Assembly (NCBI GenBank): GCA_040753795.1
Contig: JBFMDX010000019.1
Location: 1 to 64,000 of the forward strand
Length of the DNA stretch: 64,000 nucleotides
Direction: 5' to 3'
Source: Thermodesulfobacteriota bacterium
GTDB taxonomy: Bacteria > Desulfobacterota > Desulfobacteria > Desulfobacterales > Desulfosudaceae
Below the pieces are notes generated by a model, which saw only the letters and a list, made by a program, of their open reading frames with translations, searched no databases and was not told the DNA's origin. Shown here in pieces: positions 34,563 through 43,086 of this stretch (positions are counted from its first letter, which is position 1; each line of letters opens with the position of its first letter). The translations under genes were made by a program, and so were the position numbers.

Positions 34563-34812
34563 CTGGTTGTACACCCCCTGTCGACATGCGCCGAGACAAC
34601 GACCGTAACATGACCGGGATCGATCCATGACACCGACCGCACCGGTTATCGCTGCTTCCTTCCGGACCTGACGAGGTTCCCGGCCGTCGGTTGCACGGCG
34701 GCCGGCCAGAACGGACGACATTTCGGGGCGTTAGCCTTCAGGGGGAACTCAGCCCTGCATAAAGCGGATTTCAGGTATAGGGCACCGCTATCTCCCCGCC
34801 TAGTACAACCAG
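34563..34812 (-). ncRNA. ffs: Large bacterial SRP RNA with Alu domain
   Basis: On the minus strand, the S-domain signature GTCAGGTCCGGAAGGAAGCA sits at about 34650-34670 within the universally conserved helix 8 context. The 5' part (about 34720-34800) matches the Alu domain of Bacillus-type scRNA: GGGGAGATAGCGG, then AATCCGCTTTATGCAGGGC and GAGTTCCCCC. The two ends pair (GGTTGTAC at the 5' end, GTACAACC at the 3' end), closing a roughly 250-nt RNA. A T-rich run after the 3' end (TTCTTTTATTTTTT) is the terminator. It guides Ffh-dependent protein targeting. The approximate ends could shift by a few bases. Confidence 0.92.
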
Positions 34813-34820
34813 GTGGGCGG

Positions 34821-34848
34821 ATTATACCATTCGGTGGCTATGTTTCAA
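34821..34848 (-). promoter_or_regulatory. Promoter of the SRP RNA gene
   Basis: Minus strand TTGAAA (34848-34843), a 16-bp spacer and a perfect TATAAT (34826-34821). Transcription would start near 34814, at the 5' end of the folded RNA. Confidence 0.85.
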
Positions 34849-34945
34849 GTAAATATTTGCCAGTGGTATTCAGAATCGCTATTGTAAAAGGGCAAGGGCT
34901 CAAGGCGCCGATGGCGTGGAAAGTTAAGCAGAAGGGAAGACAAGG

Positions 34946-36406
34946 GTGGCAACCGGTATCAGGGCGGATATGGTGACAACCGTTGCCCGGGCAATGGCCG
35001 ATCATGACATGGTCGGCCGGGGCGAATCCATTCTGGTCGGCGTGTCCGGCGGGGTGGATTCCGTGACCCTGCTGTGGTGTCTGGTGAAACTGGCCGACAG
35101 GCTTGTCGTCTCGCGGATCGGTGTGGCGCATTTGAATCACGGTCTGCGGGGGCGGGACGCGGATAATGACATGGATTTTGTCCAGCGGCTGGCGGACGGA
35201 TACGGCCTGCCCTGTCACACGGCGGTCGTCGATTCGGCCCGGTTCGCGGAAAAGCATCGGCTTTCCCTGGAAGAGGCCGCCCGACGGCTGCGGTATGATT
35301 TTTTTTACAAAACAGCCGCAGCCCATGGGTATGACAGAATCGCCACCGCCCATCATGCCGACGACAATGCCGAACAGGTCCTGATGGCGCTGCTTCGCGG
35401 CAGCGGACCAGCGGGCCTGTCCGGCATCCCGCCCGTACGGGAGGGGAGGATCATCCGTCCTTTTATTAATGTGACCAGAGCGGAGATTGAGGCCGCGGCC
35501 GGCCGGGAGCGGCTGGAATTCATTACGGACGCGACCAACAACGATTTGAATTTTTTGAGGAACCGGGTTCGCCATGAGCTTATTCCCCGTTTGCGGCAAA
35601 CCTTTAACCCCCACATTACGGAGAATCTGAATCATCTGTCCGATATCCTACGGCAGGAGGAGGAGTGGCTGGAGCCGGTGGTTTCCAGGATCTTCTCCGC
35701 CGTTGTGTTGCCGCCGGAGAATGATGAAATCGCTCTTTCCTTAATATTATTGAAGGATCAGCCGCGGGCGGTTGGGCGGCGTCTGGTCCGGAAAGCCCTG
35801 GCCATGATCAAGGGCGACCTGCGGCGGATCACCTTTGTCCAGACGGATGAAGTCATTGAATTGATGGATAGAAATCAGTCGGCTGTCCTGGATTTGCCGG
35901 ACGGGGTTACGGTGACGAAATCAGGCGACCGGCTTGTTTTCCGCCTGACGCCGGGACGGCGCCGGAAAAAGGCCGCCGCCGCGCCGGTTTTTTCTTATAC
36001 CCTTTTCCCTGACGGGGCGGCGGATTTTTCTCTGATGATTCCGGAAACCGGCGCAAGGGTCGATTTTACCGTCATCAGCCGGGCGGATATTCATGATGTG
36101 ACCGTCGGCGGGGAGGGCGTCGCCCTGTTCGATCTGGAGAGGCTTTCCTTTCCCCTGACCATCAGAAACGCCCGGCCCGGCGACCGGTTTGTCCCCCTGG
36201 GCATGACGGGTCATCAGAAGGTCAAGGATTTTTTCATCAACCGTAAGGTTCCCCGGCATCTGCGTCGGTGCTGCCCGGTGGTTGTCTCCGGCGGAAAGAT
36301 CGCCTGGCTGGCGGGTTTCCGCATGGCCGATCCGGTAAAGATCACACCGGATACCACCCGGATACTGAAGGCGGAACTGGTCGGCCCGCCTGCGTCCGGT
36401 CGTTAA
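34946..36406 (+). CDS. tilS: tRNA(Ile)-lysidine synthase TilS
   Basis: The 486-residue enzyme has the N-type ATP pyrophosphatase P-loop GVSGGVDSVTLLW (about 32-44), AHLNHGLRGRDAD, ATAHHADDNAEQVLM and DATNNDLNFLRNRVRHELIP. A TilS substrate-binding and C-terminal domain ends with NARPGDRFVPLGMTG and KVPRHLR. It converts C34 of tRNA-Ile(CAU) to lysidine. The start is a GTG (34946) with SD GAAGGGAAG; an ATG at 34970 is an alternative. It converges with the outer-membrane gene with a 4-bp overlap of stops. Confidence 0.95.
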   Translation: MATGIRADMVTTVARAMADHDMVGRGESILVGVSGGVDSVTLLWCLVKLADRLVVSRIGVAHLNHGLRGRDADNDMDFVQRLADGYGLPCHTAVVDSARFAEKHRLSLEEAARRLRYDFFYKTAAAHGYDRIATAHHADDNAEQVLMALLRGSGPAGLSGIPPVREGRIIRPFINVTRAEIEAAAGRERLEFITDATNNDLNFLRNRVRHELIPRLRQTFNPHITENLNHLSDILRQEEEWLEPVVSRIFSAVVLPPENDEIALSLILLKDQPRAVGRRLVRKALAMIKGDLRRITFVQTDEVIELMDRNQSAVLDLPDGVTVTKSGDRLVFRLTPGRRRKKAAAAPVFSYTLFPDGAADFSLMIPETGARVDFTVISRADIHDVTVGGEGVALFDLERLSFPLTIRNARPGDRFVPLGMTGHQKVKDFFINRKVPRHLRRCCPVVVSGGKIAWLAGFRMADPVKITPDTTRILKAELVGPPASGR

Positions 36407-37923
36407 AAGTTGTACTTCAGGTTCATATACACCCGGTTGTTATCATGAATATTGCCGTACATGACGCTGTCGCCGTCATGATAGAAGATGCAGCCCGCGG
36501 TGAAAGCGAGGTCATCGGTGATCTCGTACTCGGCGGTCAGGCGCTCAAAGGCGCCGTCCTGGGCCCTGCCGCCGGTGGCCATGATCAGCAGCATCAATTC
36601 CAGGCGGTCATGAAACAGGTCGCGTGAGACGCGAAAAGCGGTTTCAAACCGGTTCTCTTCGGTATCGTCGGGTGATTCCCCCATCGGCTTCTCATAGTCA
36701 AACAGGTGGGTCTGCACCAGTTCAATAACGATCAGCGTGTTGGTCAATCCGGAATACTCAATGCCCGCCAGTCCCCTGATCCGGCTTTTTTCATCGGGGG
36801 TGGTATTGAATTGAAGGCCGTCGGTATAGGCAATTTCGGTTTTATACAGCCAGCTGCCGCGAGCCACGTTGAGCGAACATCCGGTCATGGCCAGCCGGGC
36901 GTGCCGCCGCTGGAAAACCGGCACTTGGACAATGATCGGCGCCAGGCCGCCGTCGGGCAGGGGCGCCTGGCCCACCACCATGTCCCGCGAGCCCGTGGTT
37001 TCAAAGTGGCTTTCATCGTTGAACAGGTAGGCGCCATACAGCGAAAGATCCCAGCCGCGGAAGATCCCCTTGAGGGACAGGGCCACCTCGGTGTTTTCAA
37101 AACCGGAGTCCGGTTCGTCCTCGGGCGGCAGCGTCCGGTCAAAGGGATAAAAATCGTTGCCCAGTACCGGCTGCTTGTCAAACCGTATTTCCGGGATCGC
37201 CATCACCGAAAGGGCGTAGTCTCCGGGATAATAGCTGAGTTTGGCCATGCCGACGGGCAGCCGGAGGTCTTCGATATCCACCATGGCGGGGTCCCGGTTG
37301 TCGATGGGGTTTAACATGTCGGTCACCCGGAAATTTTCGGTATTTCCCCAGACAACGATCTGACGTCCTGCCTTCAGGTCAAGCGCGGGCAGGATCGGCC
37401 CCTCGATATAGGCTTCCGTCAACTCGACCTCACTCTCATATTCGTCCAGGACCTGGTGGGGAAATTCGTCCCTTCCCTGAATGGCATAGGCAAAATCCCG
37501 GAACCCCCGTCCCCCCGCCCTGCAGCGCCATTCATCGGAGAGGTCGACATCAAGATTTAAAACCAGTTCGGGTCGCAGACGGGAGAGGCCCCGGTAGTCG
37601 GTCTGACCGGCGTCCGGGGCTTCATGGCTGATGTTGCAGACGGCCGCCAGGGTGATCTCACCGGAAAGATCCCAGGCCCGTTCGGATGGTTCGGCACCGG
37701 ATGCCGCCTGATAAACAGGGGTATCACCGGTTTCTTCAAATCCGGAAAGGACGCTCTGTATCTCCGAAGTCAGCGCCGCCGCCGTCGGCGGCGGATTGGC
37801 GGTTTCGGCAGCGGTGTCGGCCTGAACAGTCAGGGGGATAATGAATAACAGGCCGCAAATCAGCAGCATCCGGCCGGAAATCATGTCGCTTATATTCATA
37901 ATATTCTTTCTGGTTGGAGTCAT
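36403..37923 (-). CDS. DUF1302-type outer-membrane beta-barrel of the GH3 operon
   Basis: This protein of about 506 residues has a signal peptide (MLLICGLLFIIPLTVQAD). A long barrel-like region follows with the DUF1302 pattern LKAGRQIVVWGNTENFRVTD, then NPIDNRDPA and LRLPVGMAKLSYY. It ends in a terminal aromatic strand (RVYMNLKYNF). DUF1302 proteins are often encoded with RND/MMPL exporters and are thought to form outer-membrane ports or lipid-handling barrels. Here it is the last gene of the six-gene operon that starts with such an exporter. The ATG at 37923 overlaps the upstream stop (ATGA), favouring coupled translation; an ATG at 37899 is an alternative. Confidence 0.78.
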   Translation of the reverse strand: MTPTRKNIMNISDMISGRMLLICGLLFIIPLTVQADTAAETANPPPTAAALTSEIQSVLSGFEETGDTPVYQAASGAEPSERAWDLSGEITLAAVCNISHEAPDAGQTDYRGLSRLRPELVLNLDVDLSDEWRCRAGGRGFRDFAYAIQGRDEFPHQVLDEYESEVELTEAYIEGPILPALDLKAGRQIVVWGNTENFRVTDMLNPIDNRDPAMVDIEDLRLPVGMAKLSYYPGDYALSVMAIPEIRFDKQPVLGNDFYPFDRTLPPEDEPDSGFENTEVALSLKGIFRGWDLSLYGAYLFNDESHFETTGSRDMVVGQAPLPDGGLAPIIVQVPVFQRRHARLAMTGCSLNVARGSWLYKTEIAYTDGLQFNTTPDEKSRIRGLAGIEYSGLTNTLIVIELVQTHLFDYEKPMGESPDDTEENRFETAFRVSRDLFHDRLELMLLIMATGGRAQDGAFERLTAEYEITDDLAFTAGCIFYHDGDSVMYGNIHDNNRVYMNLKYNF

Positions 37924-39227
37924 CGAAGGTTGCAGTCTATTTCCGGGCCGGCGGAAGGTAAACTTTTGCCTTCCGGAGACAGGTGCGGCGTCAGGTGATT
38001 TTCGACCGCATATTTCAGATGGGATGCGTCCGGTTGAACCGGACACGGGCTCAAACCCCGGCGGAGATAAGCCATAAAATCGTCAAGACGGTTTCCGTCA
38101 GCCAGATTTTCCGGCATGGAGACATTGATGGAAATGGTCCGGTCGACCCCCAGCAGAATGAAGAAGACCGGGATCGAACAGGAGCAAGGGGGTAGAAGGA
38201 AGACGGATCGCGCGGCAAATTCGCGCGTTGAGAACTGTTTGGTTTCAAAACGGCCGAGGTTGGAGATAAAGCCCGATACCCAGTAGCGCCCGGTATGTAT
38301 TCCTTTGCGACAATCGGTTTCAAGGAATTTGCGAATAACCCACAGGGGTAGAAAGGGGATGAGGGTTTCGCTGAATGACAGCCGGCCGTCCGTTTGCCGG
38401 TGGTGATGAATCGACTGGTCAATGTCGGCGACGGTCGTGTCCGGGGCAACGTCCACGTAAATCGCCCGGGAGAGATTGGACGATGAGCGAACAGCCGCCT
38501 GCCGGTGCCGCAGGGAAATCGGGATACCGAAGACGACGCGGCCATCAGGGTGGTGCTGCCGGGCCGCCTGAGCCGTCAGCATCATCAGCCGGGGCATCAG
38601 ATTCGACACCGGACCGGGCAGTTCCAGCCGGGAAAAGGCTGCCCGGTTGGTTTCCCCCCGGGGCATGCCGGTGGGCGCCACGCACTGGCCGCCGGTCCAT
38701 TTGGGCTCATTGACGGGTGTGACGCGGCGAAACTGATCGATCGATTCGGTCCAGGTTGATCCGGCCGGCGTCTCGCCGCGAAGGACGCGAAAGACGTCCT
38801 CGATCCACATCATCAAACCCTGGCCGTCAATGACCGTATGGTGACCCCGGAACATGATTCGCGTTACGGGGCCGGTCATCAGAATCACGTCGCAGGTCGG
38901 ACCGCTGCGTATGGGCAGCGGGAATCGATAGAACGAAAGCCCTTCCGCGCTTTTACCCGACCAGCGGGAACCGTCGATTTGTCGAATCGGCGGGGTGATT
39001 CCCGTATCCACCAGCCGCGTGGCGTGAAGATTTCCCCTGGCGATCAACCGGGTGCCGGGGTTGGCCCGGGAAGCCGCGGCCACAGCCTGTCTCAAGGCGT
39101 CGACATCGATGGCGCCGACCCCTTCGACTACCACTTCAATGATTACCGGATGCCGGAACGCCTCATTCACCGTGTCGCCGGCCATATAGACGCGGGGGCC
39201 GTTGGTGATTTTCCGCCCGGCTTTCAC
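37920..39227 (-). CDS. HHxxxDG acyltransferase (condensation / WS-DGAT-like)
   Basis: The 435-residue protein has the catalytic motif GHHTVIDGQG (about 128-137) of CoA- or carrier-dependent acyltransferases: NRPS condensation domains, alcohol acetyltransferases and WS/DGAT. A second-half region VVFGIPISLRHRQ, then FISNLGRFE, resembles the latch region of such enzymes. It should join an acyl group to a hydroxyl or amine. There is no carrier protein or adenylation module beside it other than the GH3 enzyme, so it probably works on free small molecules. The GTG at 39227 overlaps the upstream stop (GTGA); SD is weak, suggesting translational coupling. Confidence 0.7.
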   Translation of the reverse strand: MKAGRKITNGPRVYMAGDTVNEAFRHPVIIEVVVEGVGAIDVDALRQAVAAASRANPGTRLIARGNLHATRLVDTGITPPIRQIDGSRWSGKSAEGLSFYRFPLPIRSGPTCDVILMTGPVTRIMFRGHHTVIDGQGLMMWIEDVFRVLRGETPAGSTWTESIDQFRRVTPVNEPKWTGGQCVAPTGMPRGETNRAAFSRLELPGPVSNLMPRLMMLTAQAARQHHPDGRVVFGIPISLRHRQAAVRSSSNLSRAIYVDVAPDTTVADIDQSIHHHRQTDGRLSFSETLIPFLPLWVIRKFLETDCRKGIHTGRYWVSGFISNLGRFETKQFSTREFAARSVFLLPPCSCSIPVFFILLGVDRTISINVSMPENLADGNRLDDFMAYLRRGLSPCPVQPDASHLKYAVENHLTPHLSPEGKSLPSAGPEIDCNLR

Positions 39228-40471
39228 ATCAGCACCATTTCATGGCCGGGCGGATGGGCCATGCCTGATTCACGATAGATTTCAACCGCTTCGGGTGCGT
39301 GAAGCTGATAGAGCAGAACCGGTGTGGCGTCGTACATGTAGCCGCGGGCGACGACCTCCAGCAGGCTCTGTTTATTGTAATCACAGAACGAGACGATGTG
39401 ATATGCCTTGGGCAGACCGCTTTTGTAGAGCGCGGTCAGCAGCCCGTCAAACACATCCAACCGTTCAGCGGCGGAGAGTCCGTGGGCCAGTTCGAGTGAT
39501 GTCAGGTAGAGGATGTCAATATTTTCATTGGGCCGGGGAACCTTGAGACCGACCAGGGCTCCCAGTTTCGCGATGAGTTCCTTGTCTGGAGGAAGGGCGT
39601 CAATGTAGATCTGACGGCCTTTCCCGGGGTCGAACGCGCCGAAGGCCCCGATGATGGTTCCGGCACTGTCCCGGGCGATAAAAAACGAGGCCATGGAAAA
39701 CCCGTCCCAGTATTTAAATCGGCGTTCCAGTTCTCCATTTTCTCCCGAATAGATATAGCCAAAGGTTTTGATCCGGTTCTGCGCGTCCAGAAAATTTTTC
39801 AATTCGTCCCGGTCTTTTTCTTCACCGGCGGCGACGGTGAATTTTTTGCCCGAATTTTTAAAGGCGCCGAGTCCGATGGCTTTCTGCGGTTTGCGGGCAT
39901 AAATGTTGACCGACTGATAGCTGGCCAGATTGCTGACCAGAAAGGCCTCCGCGGGTTTGGCGTCGACGCTTTTTGCCGTTTCCGGGCGCGGCTCGGTTTT
40001 CGGCAGGGCGCCCTTCTTCTCCTTGCCGATGGCCGCGGTGGCATAGATGTTGGTGGTGATGTAGGAGCCGTGGAAGACACGACACCGCTCCAGCTCGTCT
40101 ATCTCCCGGCCGACGCGGGTAAAGCCCAGGGCCATACTTTTCCAGTCGCCGGTTCCGGTGCGATCCCGTCTTCTTTTAAATCGAAGGTCGAGGAAGTGGC
40201 CCACCCGGTCAGGCCGGCCGTCGATGTAACAGGGCCGGATAATCAGCGCCGCCAGGCCTTCGAGTTCTCCCCGGGGGTTGGGGAACCCGAAGACATGGTG
40301 GTTTTCCGCGGCGTAGGTCAGGAACCGGAAGTAATCGGGGGATTTTTTTGTATGGACGCTGAAATTTTCGCTGGTCATGGCGATACGGTTATAGAGTGTT
40401 TGAATTTCGGGGTTGTCTTCCGGTGTCATGACGATGGAATCAAATTTTGCGGCAAAATCGTTGAGCTTCAT
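39224..40471 (-). CDS. GNAT-like protein, larger, of the GH3 operon
   Basis: This 415-residue protein is not firmly assigned. An N-terminal half (about 1-150) has the look of a GNAT acyltransferase: EGLAALIIRPCYIDGRPDRV, then HFLDLRFKRRRDRTG (a dLRv-like core followed by a basic CoA-loop-like run). The C-terminal half repeats a similar order (MASFFIARDSAGTIIGAFGAF, then DILYLTSLELAHGLS), so it may be two fused GNAT folds. I infer transfer of an acyl group in the operon's pathway. It begins 24 bp after the GH3 gene with SD GGAGG and overlaps the next gene by 4 bp. Confidence 0.6.
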   Translation of the reverse strand: MKLNDFAAKFDSIVMTPEDNPEIQTLYNRIAMTSENFSVHTKKSPDYFRFLTYAAENHHVFGFPNPRGELEGLAALIIRPCYIDGRPDRVGHFLDLRFKRRRDRTGTGDWKSMALGFTRVGREIDELERCRVFHGSYITTNIYATAAIGKEKKGALPKTEPRPETAKSVDAKPAEAFLVSNLASYQSVNIYARKPQKAIGLGAFKNSGKKFTVAAGEEKDRDELKNFLDAQNRIKTFGYIYSGENGELERRFKYWDGFSMASFFIARDSAGTIIGAFGAFDPGKGRQIYIDALPPDKELIAKLGALVGLKVPRPNENIDILYLTSLELAHGLSAAERLDVFDGLLTALYKSGLPKAYHIVSFCDYNKQSLLEVVARGYMYDATPVLLYQLHAPEAVEIYRESGMAHPPGHEMVLM

Positions 40472-40495
40472 CGGGGCAAGCCTCCTTATTCCGTC

Positions 40496-42157
40496 TTATG
40501 GCCGTTCATATATGCCGCTACGATCCGCGGTCGACGGCGCTTCGGCAAATGCGGATCGTAACGGTTCGGGAAGTTCACAGTTCCACAGGACCACCGGTTC
40601 GATTTTCAGGTTTCCCGCCACCATCCCGCGGGAGGCGGCCCGTGACTGGTAGATCGCTGTTGCCGTTGGCGACATGACGCATTTTACAGACGTCAGTTGT
40701 CTGAGATCCCGGGCCAGGTTGTAATGATAAATCTTGCGCAGTTCCTTTTCAGCCCGCTCGGCAATTTTCCCGGCCAGGGCCGGGTCGCTGCCTTCGCACA
40801 ACAGCACATAACCGTCAGTGGTGCCGGAATAGACCCTGGGCACGGCCAGCAGGCTGACCGGTTTGATCCCGTGGTTTTCCGCCAGCAGGCCCAGCAAGTG
40901 CTGGGCGGCTTCCGGACTCAGTTTTTCTCCGACCAGGTCGACGCCATCGGAACGCCCCAGGAACAGAAAGCAGGGGCAGCTTCCGAGAAAACCGGTTACC
41001 TCCAGTTTGTCATGCAAAAGGTACCGCAGCAGGCCGGAGCCCGTTGTCAGCACCGGCTGAACCACCTGCCCTTTTTTCAGTTCCCAGGCGCTCAAAATGT
41101 CGCTGGAATGCCAGTCCGCGAATTCATAGAAATGGCACTGATAGGTCAACGGGTACCGGTTGTCAAAAGGCATGGAAACAATGCCCTCGGTGGCCAGCAG
41201 TCCTTTGCCGTCCAGCGCGGCAAAAGGGAACAGGCGTTTTATCTCTCTGGCCCAGGTCGCCGAGGTCCAGGTGTCCCAGGCGCTGATCACGCTTAAGCCC
41301 GGCCACAGACGGGAAAGATTTTCCGGCGACAGCGTCGTTTCCCAGCCGGCGAGCGTGTCGGCCCCCTGGCGCGACCGCGGGCACGGCAGGTAGGCCAGGG
41401 ATTGTCTGGACTCCCCCCATTTCCCCGAAGCCAGCACCAGGGCGATCTCTTCCCGGTGGCTGTGGATCAGGTCGAGCAGGTTCAATAAAAAGGTCGGGCT
41501 CCACACGGAGACCAGGGAAAGGTCCCGGGCGGCGCACAGGTAGCAGGCGGTGGCGAACATGGACGCATCCGAAGTGGGCGCGTGAGCCACATCATCGGGA
41601 ACGGCCATGGTTTGCGACATGAACATCCGCTTCCACCAGGGCAGCAGCTTCAGGTCGTCATTGATATTCGGGCTGATATTGCCGCGCAGTTCCGTTGGAA
41701 TCCAGGAAAGCGACCAGTAATGGACACCTTTCCGAATGCCGGGGTATTGCCGGTACATGCGGTAGATCATCGGGGAAATGAAGGCGTCCACCTGGGCGAG
41801 AAACTGCCGTGTATAGGGGATCCATTTTATTTTTGAGGTGGACCCGCTGGTGGGCTGGTACCGGTCGCAGGCGCTGGTGCTGAGGATTGGTTCACCGGTC
41901 CGCCGCTGCTGCTCAATCATTTTTTCCCAGTGGCTGTACTCGGTCAGGGGCACTTTCGCACGAAACCTGTCGACGGACTCATCCCCGGTCAGTCCATAGT
42001 TACGGCCCGACATCGCGCCCCGGACGGTTTTGAGAATCGAACCGAGGTTGCGCTGCTGATGGGGCCGGATATCGGCCAGTCCCGCCAGGTATGCCCGGTA
42101 TCCCTTCCGCGAAACAACCATGGCCGCCCGGTGCGCTGACGTTGTGAAAAGCTCCAT
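40496..42157 (-). CDS. GH3-family acyl-acid amido synthetase
   Basis: The 553-residue protein belongs to the GH3 branch of adenylate-forming enzymes known from plant auxin and jasmonate conjugation. It has the nucleotide motif PTSGSTSKIKWIPYT (102-116), a LLATEG motif 2 (about 320) and a motif 3 region LRYLLHDKLEVTGF (about 378-392) followed by FLGRSDGVDLVGEKLS. GH3 enzymes activate a carboxylic acid with ATP and couple it directly to an amine or amino acid. Length is normal for the family. In bacteria their products are mostly unknown. It lies at the centre of an operon with two GNAT-like proteins, an acyltransferase and an exporter. Confidence 0.85.
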   Translation of the reverse strand: MELFTTSAHRAAMVVSRKGYRAYLAGLADIRPHQQRNLGSILKTVRGAMSGRNYGLTGDESVDRFRAKVPLTEYSHWEKMIEQQRRTGEPILSTSACDRYQPTSGSTSKIKWIPYTRQFLAQVDAFISPMIYRMYRQYPGIRKGVHYWSLSWIPTELRGNISPNINDDLKLLPWWKRMFMSQTMAVPDDVAHAPTSDASMFATACYLCAARDLSLVSVWSPTFLLNLLDLIHSHREEIALVLASGKWGESRQSLAYLPCPRSRQGADTLAGWETTLSPENLSRLWPGLSVISAWDTWTSATWAREIKRLFPFAALDGKGLLATEGIVSMPFDNRYPLTYQCHFYEFADWHSSDILSAWELKKGQVVQPVLTTGSGLLRYLLHDKLEVTGFLGSCPCFLFLGRSDGVDLVGEKLSPEAAQHLLGLLAENHGIKPVSLLAVPRVYSGTTDGYVLLCEGSDPALAGKIAERAEKELRKIYHYNLARDLRQLTSVKCVMSPTATAIYQSRAASRGMVAGNLKIEPVVLWNCELPEPLRSAFAEAPSTADRSGIYERP

Positions 42158-42174
42158 TGCGCCGGTCTCCTTTG

Positions 42175-43023
42175 TCAGGCGGCTTTCTTTTTGGCGATAT
42201 GTTTACGTTCGCCCGCGGAAGGCGTGGTCGGCAGGATCGTCACTTTGTTACCCTTGAACAGACTGTTGAAGGTGCGGCCGGTGAACTTCTTAAAATAAGC
42301 CGTGATGGAGGCCAGATCCACCGCGCCGATACAGGCCAGTTCAATGCCCTTCCGGCTGTCCGGGTTCAGCTCCTCGTAAAACCGGATCTTGGGGTATCTG
42401 TTCAGCATCTCCGGGGTGACCGGCGCCACGTCGCTTTTGATGGTCTGGTTCTCCTCCGCCCGGCCGAAATCCACCAGCCCGGTTACCGGGTTATACTTGT
42501 CGCCGAACATGTGTTCCGCTACCAGTCGGCATATTCCCCTGAGCTTGTCGGTTTTGGCGTCATGCCGCTGATAGTGGGGATAGTGATGGACCAGGTTGTT
42601 GGCGATCACCAGGTAGGTACGATAGCTCATGGAAATCATGAACCAGTAAGTGCTGAAAGGGTGGCGCAGGAAGAAGCGGACGAGAAACGCGAAAACCGTC
42701 CCGGCCATGGGGCTGTTTCCCGATGAGTTGCGCTGCCAGTAATCACGATGACAGACCGTGTCGCCGCAGAAAAAAACATGCGCCTTCCGTTTCTGATACG
42801 GCAGTTTCATGATTCTGATATTGGCAAAGGCGATAAGCTGTCCGGTCTTCCGTTCCCGCCACAGGAAGGAACCGGTTTTGGCGTTCAGGTCCTGTTTGAA
42901 GGTTTCATAATCGGCGTTTTCATAATAATCAAGAAAGAGGCTGTGCATCTCCCGAACCGTTTCCTCGGGGATATCCCTGACCGGCACAAACGCTGATTTG
43001 ATTTTTCCGGGTTTGAACAGCAT
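42175..43023 (-). CDS. GNAT-like protein, smaller, of the GH3 operon
   Basis: This 282-residue product starts at an ATG with a strong SD (AAGGAGATTAAAC); 19 more codons upstream are open but lack one. Residues 1-110 resemble a GNAT fold (GQLIAFANIRIMKL, then AHVFFCGDTVCHRDYWQRN). A membrane-associated-looking stretch FAFLVRFFLRHPFSTYWFMI (about 110-130) and a less defined C-terminus ending in KKKAA follow. FeeM-like N-acyl-amino-acid synthases are GNAT relatives and would suit this pathway, but I cannot show that it is one. It lies between the exporter gene (63 bp) and the GH3 gene (17 bp). Confidence 0.55.
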   Translation of the reverse strand: MLFKPGKIKSAFVPVRDIPEETVREMHSLFLDYYENADYETFKQDLNAKTGSFLWRERKTGQLIAFANIRIMKLPYQKRKAHVFFCGDTVCHRDYWQRNSSGNSPMAGTVFAFLVRFFLRHPFSTYWFMISMSYRTYLVIANNLVHHYPHYQRHDAKTDKLRGICRLVAEHMFGDKYNPVTGLVDFGRAEENQTIKSDVAPVTPEMLNRYPKIRFYEELNPDSRKGIELACIGAVDLASITAYFKKFTGRTFNSLFKGNKVTILPTTPSAGERKHIAKKKAA

Positions 43024-43086
43024 GTTTAATCTCCTTTTGTTGAAGGGGTTATTCCACAGCCTGAAAACGGCCAGGCCCACGAAGCA

